64,000 nt of DNA from Fragilaria crotonensis (taxonomy: Eukaryota; Bacillariophyta; Fragilariophyceae; Fragilariales; Fragilariaceae): contig JAKSYS010000133.1 in NCBI GenBank assembly GCA_022925895.1, positions 45,257 to 109,256 of the forward strand. The letters are read 5' to 3'. Below, piece after piece: positions 9,378-17,925 of this stretch. Each line of letters begins with the position of its first letter. The first letter of the stretch is position 1. The position numbers and the translations under genes are program-made. The notes under the pieces were generated by a model. That model saw only the letters and a program-made list of their open reading frames with translations. It ran no database searches and had not been told where the DNA came from.

Positions 9378-11158
9378 TTAGGGCAAGTTGGTATCAGGCC
9401 AGATTGTTGGTGGTCCATTGTTAAAGACAGGGTTGGTGTTTGATGAAGCAAGGAAGGCTTGATGGTAATGAGTTGTTTCAGCATGAGGTGAAGATGAATC
9501 AGTGACAAAATAAGCTCTGTGATTTCTGGGAGCAGTGTTCTCATTATTGGTTGGTGATCTTGGGTTTCCTCCATTTCTGTTATTGGTGTTCTGAGGTCTG
9601 TTAGTTGCAGTTGGGCATTGTCTTGCATAGTGACCAGTTCTTCCACAATTGTTACAAACTATGTTGGTGGCATTATTGGGTGAAGGATTTGGCCGAAATG
9701 GGGTGGAATTGCTCTGCGGTCGACGCTGGTTATTGGAATTTGATGAAGTTGGTCGCAAGGGCGGTCGGTTGCCATGATTCGGTCTAGGTGGCGGAGCGTT
9801 GCGACGATTGTTTTGGTGATTGTTCGGACGGTTTGAATGCTGATTTTGGTTGCTCTGGGGTCTGATTGGTGGCCGATTGCTGCTGCTGTTTTGTTGGGTA
9901 TAAGGTCGCAAAATTGAGCTGAGAGCTTGATGTTGTCGCGGGTGAATTGTTTCTGGAAAGTCGGACGATGGGTGGGACGATGGAATTGTTGACGGGCAGC
10001 ATTGGCATGTTGGTTATAATTGCGTTGATTTTGTGATGGCAAAGTTAGGCCGCGGGATTCGTCAATATTCAAAAGATGGCTCTCAAGTTCGGAGAAAGCG
10101 GGCAATTCTTCATCGTTAAGTTCGGCTCTGCGGAGGTCGGCATCAAAACGTTGGTAAGAGGCAGCATAAAAATGGTGATTGCTTCCACCGCGAATGGCTC
10201 TTTTAATAAGATCTGCGTCAGTATTGGGAATGCCGGCGTGGTAGCAATCGCGCGTCAAAACTCGGATGCGATTCAAATAGGAGGTTGCAACTTCATTGTG
10301 GCCTTGTTTGATTGAATAAAAGGCTTCTCTTGTGCGTTCAACATGATCTGGAGTAAGCGGGGCACAATGTCGGCGGAGAGTAAAGATTGCAGTTCTGGCA
10401 TCTGGTGGGCCATCAATAATGTGTTTCTGGCAAGGGTCACAAACATGTGTAAAGATTAGGTTGTAAATTGCAGTGCCAATGAAGGGATGGGAGTAGGAAA
10501 TCTGTTTGGGCCAAAGATCAAAGACTTGGCGTGTCCAGGGAGAGATGTTACAAACGATGCGGAGGTTATCCATGAAGGCATTGAATTGTCGGCGTCGGGC
10601 GACAAGATCGGTTGGATAAGAAAGTTTGCGGAGATTGGCATTTTTGGCATATTTCAAAAGGGTTTTAGTTAAATCTTCAATGGGTGGATAAGTGAAGTCA
10701 GTTCTGGTTGAAGAAGTTAGTGCATCTGGGGATTGCAAAGGGATCTGAGGAGGGTCATCCTGTTGGTCTTCATTGTCTTCATCATCAGTAAAGAATGTTT
10801 CATGAATTGGAGGATAGGCAAAAGTTGGATGCTTTGCAGGTTTGTCCTTTGCTGCAGGTTTGGAAGGATTGTCTGTCTTTGGTGAAGAGGATGTTTCAAT
10901 TTGGGTGTCTGGTTGCACAGATTTTGGAGAGAATTTGTGTTACAGTTCGTGAAAGGCGTTTCAAAGGGTTTTCGGCAGGTGTGTCAATTTCTTGAGCTTG
11001 GACGTCAGAAGATGGCTGATTTGCATCAATATTTGGCGTTTCGTGTCGGGAAATGTCAGTTTCGGAAGAATTGTCAGAAGTATCTGGATCTGCAGTTTCT
11101 GGTTCAATTTCAGGGGATTTTCTTCTTGAAGAGACGATCTACGGGTGCGGACAACCAT
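9378..11158 (-). pseudogene. Copia Gag with zinc knuckle, frameshifted
   Basis: A likely start is ATG at 11156-11158 (MVVRTRRSS), leading into an acidic Pro/Thr-rich head, with a shift to the main frame by about 10920. The capsid-like part (10918 to ~9920) holds LVARRRQFNAFMDNLRIV, TAIYNLIFTHVCDPCQ and AFYSIKQGHNEVATSYLNRI, typical of Copia/retrotransposon Gag. A shift near 9911 leads to an Asn/Pro/Arg-rich nucleocapsid with one knuckle, CNNCGRTGHYARQC, near 9660. Gag ends at TAA 9378-9380, directly before the in-frame pol ATG. Identity as Gag is clear; the exact start is inference. Confidence 0.85.
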
Positions 11159-11349
11159 AAGGGCTGTGTGTTCACAAAAGATGATTCTTGTTTGTCCAAT
11201 TGAAATCTTACTACATTACAATTACTGCTGTCCATTCTTGTAGCATTTACACCAATGTGTCTGTACAGGCAAGAAGGATCAGGTAAGTTGCAAGTAGTAA
11301 CCTGGTTGTTAAAGAGACTAGTGTTCACACCAGACTCACCAGGGGTTGC

Positions 11350-13790
11350 TCAAGATATTGGGTTCAGAGTCTTTGATGAAGGATATTCAGGATGATTGTG
11401 TTGTTGCCAATAATATGAAAATGGATTGTGAGTGATCTGAGACAATGGGTTGCTGAGGGCATTCTCAAGGTGTGGGAGAGCCCAGGATCCATAAACATCG
11501 GTGGATCCACGTTTTGTAGTAATCACTTGGATGAGGCGAGTTGCAAGAGACAAGGGAATGGTTTTGGGATCATCAATGACATGATAAACAGGGTTTGGTT
11601 GGCGCCAAAGTTGGCTAGGATTGTTGGGACAAGTCCAGGGATTGGCAGCATAACAGGTGTTCATTGGAATGCAGGCTTGGTCATTGAAAAGCTGTTGGAC
11701 TGTTGTTGTTGTGTAGGGTTTGATGGTCCCATTGTGTTGATGAAAGATGATTGGTTTGTTCTCCTTGTTGTAGATAATAGGGAAAGTGTGAGCACTTGGC
11801 AATGGAATAGGAAGCTCAGTTGGGGATCCTGAAGTGTAGAAGGAGTTGACTGATGCTCTTGGGTGTTGCCTTGGTAGATAAGGACTTTGATTGGCAAGGG
11901 TGTTTGAGGTAGGACACATTGAGGGTCAGTGACATTGATGTTGGAAACAACTCTGAACATGGTGTATTCATGATCTGGCAGGAAATCAATGGAATGGTTG
12001 ATGGTATCTGTCTTGATGGGGTCAAAGTTGGACTTAAGGGTTGCATAATCACAGTTTCCAATTGGGATGGTGAAGTTCTGAAGATCATTGGAAGTGAGCG
12101 GACGGCAGATGACAAAGTTGACGGCAATAGCAGTGGCTTTTGAATGCATGATTGATAACTGTTCAGGTGTGGGGATGTGGCCATTGGGAAGGCTGAGCAA
12201 TTGTGATTCATGAGTAGATCAACAGGAGGAAGGGAACCAATGTAGATGTTTGAGGGTTGCAAATGTAAGTCATCTCCAGTTGTGAGTTTGGCAGTCAAAG
12301 TTGCATGTTGGCGGAGTGTTGCTGAGATTAAGACACGGGCAACATGGGAAGCAGATGGAGATATTCCAGTTGTAGGTTCTCCAAAACCGTTGACAAGCGG
12401 TGAATGAGTGAATGCAATGAGGGATGCAGAGTCCAAATGTGCAGGGTTTGAATATGGGAAGTCCTGGTGCTGTCCAAAGTGGTATCATAGGGACTGGGAG
12501 TCAATTGCTGATCTTGGAAGAATTTGATAATGAATCGCGGGACATCTCTGAAGTTACTTCGGTTCGGGAAAAGTCGTAGAGCGGTCGCAAAAGTTGGGAT
12601 ATTGCGAATGATATCAGCAAGTTCAGGGGGTTGGTGAGGGCATGAAGATGTTTGTCCCTGAATATAAATGTGGATGAGGTACATCATTTTGAAGGCATAA
12701 AGGATGGATAGGGAGCATTCATGTCCAAAGGATCCAGGTTCATAGTCACTCAAAGGGATACAAATAGTGATGGGGTGCCATTAGTGAGTTGAGATCTGTG
12801 CTCAGAAGAAAGATTGTCCATGACCAAATTGGTTGTTCTGTTGAAAGTGTGTTGGATGCATTGAATGAATTCCTCTTGATTGGGGTCTTTGTCAGATCCA
12901 GCAATGAGAATGGGATAAAGGTTGCACATCAGGTGGCGAAGATGTTCGGTCGTCAAGTCGCGAATGCATTGTTTGGTGACTGGATTTGACTGAATATAAC
13001 GTAGGCAGAAGCTTGCAGCTGTGATACTTGAATCAACACATGTTGGAAGGTTGCACATGGTGATTGGCCCATTGATATCATCTTGAAGAGTTGCATCAGC
13101 ATAGAAAAGAAGTGAGGCATGTGGATTGGTTCTGGAATCCAAATCAGAATGGTGTTGCAAAGGGGACATGATGGATTGGGTCCAAGACATTGTCTTCAGG
13201 GCAAGGGGTGTGCAGTTTGTCAAGGCGATATGGAAGCTCCAAAGTTTCATCATCATCAGATAGTTCAAGAAATGCTGTGATTCCAGTTGATGTGGAAAGG
13301 CAATCAAAGGTACTGTCATTGCTGCTGCTCAAATTGGAAAACAAGGGACTGAAAAGTTCTGAATTGAGACTGATTGCTGGAGAAGGTGGTGCATCAAGAT
13401 TCCTAGGTCCAGAGGTGTTGAAGGTTTTCAAATAATTGATCTGACATGATTGGGTTCTGTTTTTGCTTGAAGGAGTTGAAGGGGTATCAGTTTCATCATC
13501 ATCAATTGAAATGGTGAATGGGATTGCAGCATTGATAGGTGGCTTGACATAAAAAGGGTTGGCAACATTGATGGGAGTTGCAAATTGCTTGGACTTGGTT
13601 GGGGTAGAGGCCTTGCTGGTCTTGGAATATTTTTCGTCATTTTGCATTTTTGGTAGCTTTTCTGGTTGTCATCCTGTCCATGAGAGTTAGGGAATCCAAA
13701 GTTTTAACTGTGAAGGAATCTGGGATAAATGAGCTGGTGTCTGTGCTGTCATCATTGTCTGAGGAATCTGGGACTGAGTAGGGAGAGTTT
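11350..13790 (-). pseudogene. Unknown Copia-internal ORF block upstream of gag, frameshifted
   Basis: Between the 565-aa ORF and gag, coding-like sequence continues on the minus strand but hops frames (13647-13144, 13319-12750, 12753-12328, 12436-11816, 12200-11661, 11919-11350). Joined by eye, the frames read as one long protein: a Ser/Thr/Pro-rich N-terminal part with acidic DDDET patches, then a globular-looking part with SLLFYADATLQDDINGP, RHLMCNLYPILIAGSDKDP, ADIIRNIPTFATALRLFPN, NVTDPQCVLPQTPLPIKVL and PVYHVIDDPKTIPLSLATRL. No domain is recognised. I see no signal peptide, no clear membrane helix (so not a typical env), and no polymerase motif. It is the sense strand of the element and is followed by about 190 bp before gag. 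Most shifts are of one base, so an intact relative should exist elsewhere in the genome. Confidence 0.55.
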
Positions 13791-14010
13791 TGAATCATTG
13801 GGAGTGCATCAAGTTGTTTTGGAGATTCCTTTTGTCGCCGTTGCTTTGTTCTTCAACTTCAACGTCAGCGGGAACTTTTGTGCTTTGGTGGGCGGCAGTG
13901 TCTGATCGCGAACGGAAAGGCATAATTGTTTGGGACACGGGCAGTAGATGGAGAAGACACTTGAAGCATTAACTACGTCACTATCGTCGTCGTCATCGTC
14001 ATCCATATCG

Positions 14011-15708
14011 TCATCGCGATAAATGTTGGTCGTGGAGCGCTGGAATGTCGTCAGACGCGTCAGTCATTTCGTCATCGTCCACGGGATCGCCGTTGTAATT
14101 AGGAACACGAGCATGGCCGTTAGGTTGGTCACGAGTTGGACGTTGGTAATTAGGAGGGGACGTCAGAAGGCGGGGTTGGCGCGCGCGGACGGATAGGCGT
14201 GGGTAGGATTTCAAAACCGGTCGGACGCAAGATGACGTTTGCGTTATGGGGAAAAATATGGACGGACGGGCTGCCAAATGTCGCAGCTGCAGTACTGAAA
14301 GAGATCTGTACGATCGTCGTAGAAAGGTCATTGGCAGTTCGGCGCGGGGTCCAATGTGTCCCAAGTCCAGGACTCTTGGGAGCTGATGGTGCGAATCACC
14401 ACGATCATGGTCGTGGTCGGAAATGGGAAATGGGGGTTCGCCATGGGGTCGTTTTGAGCGGCGATATCTCCGGATTGGTCGCTCCGATTTTCGTAAGTGG
14501 GAGCTCTTTTGCAGGTCTTGGAGCGCCGGAGGAGTTTCTGACTTTACTTTTGTCGTGTGAAGGTCCGAACGCCCAACGAAATTGATTTGTTGACTTCCAC
14601 ATTCACGAACATATTGGCGGGTTTTGTAGCGAATCTCTGGTTGTTTTTGCGTCTGAAAACGCATCCTTTTCGCAGGGGAAGCATCAGGGGAGGAGGCGGG
14701 GACGTCTGAGTCATCGAATTGTCGCTTCCTGGTGGATTTTGGGCGGGTGGGAGCAGGAATCTTGCGGTCGTCGTCACTGCGAACGCTGTAGTCGTCATCT
14801 TGGTCGTCGTCGTCGACGTCGCTTTCGTCGAATACGTCTGTCTGGGGTTGGTAACTGCGAATAGGGGAAGGATGGTGAGTGCCCTGGATGTCTGGAATGT
14901 ACTCCTGCTTGATTCTCATTACTTTATGAGTGTTTGAGCGCTCTGCAGTCGCGCTATCGATGGCCTCGGCGTTGCTAGCCGCTTCATCGTTGTCGTCGTC
15001 GTCGGTTTCGGTGGCCCTGAATGTTTTGTTGCGCCCAATAGGAGTTGTAAGGATGCCCTGGATGTATGGATGAGTCTTTTGGTTGTAGTTGGTGGCGCGG
15101 GAAGACTTGTTGTTGCGCTCGGAGTTGGCGCGTTCGATGGCCTCGGCGATGACGGCCGCTTCATCGGTGTCGGATTCGTAGGTAATTGCAGCATGAGTAG
15201 TGGGAAGCTTCTTCTTTTTCATTGTAGTTTGTTGATTGCCCAGTTTGGCTCTCTTAGAGCGAGTTAGATAGAGGGTGGGATGGGTGGGCGTAGCGGCAGG
15301 AATGTTGACATCTGCGCTGATGACGACTGGAGGCTCCGTTTCGGAGGCAAGAAAGGGGGACGAGTCCTTCTTCTTCGACTTCTTGTCGGCTTTCGTAAGG
15401 TTGAAGCGAATGGTGGGCATGGTGGGTGGGGCTGAAATGCTGCTGAAAGGGCTGGGGCTGCTGTTAACTAAGTTCTTAAATATTTGTGTGCACTTTGAAT
15501 CTGGGGGAGCTCTGTTGAAAAATTCTGTTATTTTCAGTTGCTTCAGATCTGACAGTTTAGATGGAAGCATAACTGAATTCCTGAGCCTAACTAACTTGAA
15601 GGTATCAGAGTTAAAAAAGGGCAGAGGACGCCTGCCTAAGTCGGTTGATTCTAGGCGAGTGAACCATGATAGATTCTGCGTGCGAGCGCGGAGTGGAGGC
15701 CAGACCAT
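14011..15708 (-). CDS. Acidic disordered ORF starting inside the 5' LTR
   Basis: A continuous 565-codon frame opens at ATG 15706-15708, 40 bases inside the 5' LTR, and runs to 14011. Its early part includes LSDLKQLKITEFFNRAP and MPTIRFNLTKADKKSKKKD. The middle has two diverged copies of an acidic module (YESDTDEAAVIAEAIERA and TETDDDDNDEAASNAEAI), each followed by a basic segment with an IQG core, and then KRQFDDSDVPASSPDASPAK with nuclear-localisation-like KRMR and TRKR. The C-terminal part is Arg/Pro-rich. No domain is recognised; it looks like a largely disordered, possibly nuclear or nucleic-acid-binding protein. An internal ATG could also be the start. It is unlike anything in a canonical Copia element. 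Confidence 0.5.
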   Translation of the reverse strand: MVWPPLRARTQNLSWFTRLESTDLGRRPLPFFNSDTFKLVRLRNSVMLPSKLSDLKQLKITEFFNRAPPDSKCTQIFKNLVNSSPSPFSSISAPPTMPTIRFNLTKADKKSKKKDSSPFLASETEPPVVISADVNIPAATPTHPTLYLTRSKRAKLGNQQTTMKKKKLPTTHAAITYESDTDEAAVIAEAIERANSERNNKSSRATNYNQKTHPYIQGILTTPIGRNKTFRATETDDDDNDEAASNAEAIDSATAERSNTHKVMRIKQEYIPDIQGTHHPSPIRSYQPQTDVFDESDVDDDDQDDDYSVRSDDDRKIPAPTRPKSTRKRQFDDSDVPASSPDASPAKRMRFQTQKQPEIRYKTRQYVRECGSQQINFVGRSDLHTTKVKSETPPALQDLQKSSHLRKSERPIRRYRRSKRPHGEPPFPISDHDHDRGDSHHQLPRVLDLGHIGPRAELPMTFLRRSYRSLSVLQLRHLAARPSIFFPITQTSSCVRPVLKSYPRLSVRARQPRLLTSPPNYQRPTRDQPNGHARVPNYNGDPVDDDEMTDASDDIPALHDQHLSR

Positions 15709-16186
15709 GGTTAAATCGGGCGCACGCCAGACCGGGGTCGCAGGCAGGTGGTGACGTCACGGTGACGGTATCGGTCGCTACAGTACGAACGTTGGCCGGT
15801 GCTACGGTTTCAGGACTACTGGATGCTACGCTAGCGGCAGAGGAAGCGGGAGTGCTAGTAGCAAACGCGACGGTATACGCGTGGGAGTCTACTGGACGGG
15901 TATACTGAGCTACGGTATGACTAGGCGTAACTACAGTACATGTAGACGTAGACACAGTGCTAGTAGGCGAAGCAACTGTGCTAGTATCTGTAGGTACGAT
16001 GCAAGTAGATGGTGCTACGTTGCGCGTAGGTGACACTACAGTATGTGGACGTGGGTGGAGTCCTACGGTGACGTCGGTAGCCAAGTGGGTACTAGTACAC
16101 TGGCTATCGCTACAGGGGGACTGAATCGTGACGACGGCGGGTAAAAAGTCGTCATGGTCAGTTACGCTGCTACGAAAATTGTACAT
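15611..16186 (-). CDS. Ser/Thr/Val-rich ORF of the 5' LTR, running into the internal region
   Basis: The copy in the 5' LTR opens at ATG 16184-16186 and continues past the LTR end (15667) into the primer-site region, stopping at 15611; about 191 aa. It overlaps the start of the acidic ORF in another frame. Composition and lack of known domains are as for the 3' LTR copy. If the transcript starts upstream of 16186 this would be the first translatable frame of the element RNA. Confidence 0.3.
   Translation of the reverse strand: MYNFRSSVTDHDDFLPAVVTIQSPCSDSQCTSTHLATDVTVGLHPRPHTVVSPTRNVAPSTCIVPTDTSTVASPTSTVSTSTCTVVTPSHTVAQYTRPVDSHAYTVAFATSTPASSAASVASSSPETVAPANVRTVATDTVTVTSPPACDPGLACARFNHGLASTPRSHAESIMVHSPRINRLRQASSALF
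15649..15666 (-). other. Primer-binding site candidate
   Basis: Directly after the 5' LTR the minus strand reads TGGTTCACTCGCCTAGAA. It starts with TGG, the complement of the tRNA CCA end. The plus-strand complement ends CGAGTGAACCA, which looks like the 3' end of a tRNA, but I cannot name the isoacceptor. Confidence 0.65.
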
Positions 16187-16571
16187 TGTGGAAAAATGGG
16201 GGCCGGACTAAATATATTTACAGTGGGACAAATTTGTGAGAAAATCGTTGATCACAAGTGAGTGATCAACTTCGTTTGATGAGTGTTTCTGAGGAACACT
16301 CAGGAACACAAATGAAACGGTGCACGTCTGGAAGAGTGCACGTCTGAAAAGGTGTACGTCTGAAGAGGTCGTACGAGGCCGAGCGTTGGGCGAGAAAATG
16401 GTCGTTTATGCAACGAACGACATGAAAACGATCGTTACAATTTCCGAGTGGGATATGATTCCCGTACGACAGTAACGATACAACGTATACTGTTTACTAG
16501 CCTAATGTGAAGTGTCGTACTGAATAATGTAGATAGTAAAAGTACGTAGGAGCGGTACTAAAAGTCTGTCA
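15667..16571 (-). repeat. 5' LTR of the large Copia element
   Basis: 905 bp. As the element reads on the minus strand, this LTR holds the promoter. It is followed directly by the primer-binding site and contains the starts of two open frames (ATG at 16186 and at 15708). Confidence 0.95.
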
Positions 16572-16576
16572 GGTTA
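16572..16576. repeat. Target-site duplication GGTTA, right
   Basis: This is the exact partner of 4647-4651, directly after the CA end of the right LTR. Confidence 0.93.
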
Positions 16577-16757
16577 CAAGTTACAAGTACAGTACTGCAT
16601 TTACTGCAGTATTGTTTGTTTCGAATTCACGAAAACGTATGCGAAAATTAAGTCAATCCTCATTCGTCATTATGTCATAGTGACGACACACCTCATCGAA
16701 TCATTGAAAGCAAAAAGTGATCGTAGACACAACAAATTTCGAATCTGAAATGCCACG
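16577..16757 (+). promoter_or_regulatory. Truncated divergent promoter region, phosphatase side
   Basis: About 180 bp remain between the right target duplication and the first ATG of the histidine phosphatase gene. Before the insertion this continued into 4306-4651. No individual element is recognised. Confidence 0.35.
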
Positions 16758-17925
16758 ATGATGATTCGCAGGACGACGAGGACAAGAGCTATTGCGGTCA
16801 TGGCAGTGCTGTGGACCACTCCATCTGTGCGAGCATTATCCAGTGTGACTCGAATGATGGTAGTCGGGTAGTGTCACTGGCACCATTCCATTTCAAGCAG
16901 TTGGCACTGATGTCGGTTCAGCGGTCACAGGACGACGTATCGAAAATGTAAATGATGACGATGATGATGGTGGTGGTTGGACGGATGTCGCAATCAAGGC
17001 CGCCAAAGTTTTACTGTAAGCCAACGAGAAAAGCTTCAAGGGATGGAGTTCTTGGTGTTTCACGTCCCATTTCCATCGTTGGCAGGAGACCACTTGTTGT
17101 GGATGATGATGGTTCACGTGTTGGTGATAATGATGTCCATTGCGACGACGACACAAGTAACACAATCACAAAGACAATTCATTTTCAACGTCACGGACAA
17201 GGGTATCACAATTTAATCTGTGACATGCTCCGTGAGAGGAATCAACCGATCGACTTCGAATCGTCCGACAATCCCATGTTGAACCCCATGCTCCGAATGG
17301 AATTCTTGGATCCACCCTTGACGCATTCCGGAATACTGCAGTCAAGGCAGCAGCGAAGCGTCATCGTCGTCAACTTTATGGCAGTACTGACAACTCTCGT
17401 CGTACAAAAACACCATCATCACGGACAGGACCGCAATTGATTATCGTGTCGCCGCTCTTGAGATGCCTTCAGACAGCACAACACACCTTTGGTGAACAAC
17501 AGCATCGTGATCATGATGACGATACTATAATACCGTGGATCGCACATGAGGGGTGTCGAGAAGAATTGGGACTCTTGGTGGGGAACAAGCGTCGTCGTCG
17601 GTCGGAGATCATGGCGGACTACCCGCATGTTGATTTCACACATCTTGTTCACGAAGATGATGTTCTGTGGGACAAGTTTGAGGGCAAAAAGGAATCCCTG
17701 CTGGAACAATCGGAACGCATCTACACATTCTTGACCGAATTTGTGGCACAACGCCCCGAAGAGGAAATCGCCATTGTCAGTCATTCCGCATATCTGTTCA
17801 CCATGCTCAATGCCGTTGTGGATACACAAGACGACGATTTGAAATCGTGGTTTTTGACTTCGGAAGTACGCACCATTCGACTGCAATTTGCAGACAACCT
17901 GCACTTTCTTGGCCCTGTCGAGTAA
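16758..17925 (+). pseudogene. Histidine phosphatase (phosphoglycerate-mutase-like), spliced, frameshifted
   Basis: The phosphatase signature IHFQRHGQGYHN (catalytic RHG) is near 17180. LIIVSPLLRCLQTA and EELG follow in the second half, and the C-terminal His motif AIVSHSAYL is near 17780, ending at TAA 17923-17925. The likely start is ATG at 16758/16761 with a signal-peptide-like MAVLWTTPSVRALSS. A GT-AG intron at 16016+1000 (17016-17085, GTAAGC...GGCAG, 70 bp) joins TDVAIKAAKVLL to RPLVVDDDGSRV in phase. Two one-base shifts remain: one between about 16850 and 16868, and one near 17333 (GGAATACTGCAG), after which AVKAAAKRHRRQLYG continues to the second half. As written the gene is broken; two sequencing errors would repair it. 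Substrate is not predictable: this superfamily includes mutases, phytases and sugar-phosphate phosphatases. Confidence 0.72.

Larger units (their letters stand above)
4652..16571 (-). mobile_element. Complete Copia-type LTR retrotransposon, 11.9 kb
   Basis: Two 905-bp LTRs (4652-5556 and 15667-16571) begin TG and end CA. They flank an internal region that reads on the minus strand as extra ORFs, then gag, protease, integrase, reverse transcriptase and RNase H; integrase before RT defines Copia. The element is bounded by a perfect 5-bp target duplication GGTTA (4647-4651 and 16572-16576). A polypurine tract, AAGAGGGG on the minus strand, touches the 3' LTR, and a TGG-starting primer site touches the 5' LTR. 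By eye the LTRs differ at about ten substitutions and three small indels, near 98.5-99 percent identity, so the insertion is recent. Gag and pol nevertheless carry several one-base frameshifts. At 11.9 kb it is more than twice the length of an ordinary Copia element, mainly because of the block between the 5' LTR and gag. Confidence 0.96.

Noticed and set aside
11110-11349. A splice acceptor (TGTACAG or CACACAG) producing a subgenomic gag RNA
   Set aside because: The motifs exist but no matching donor can be chosen from sequence alone.
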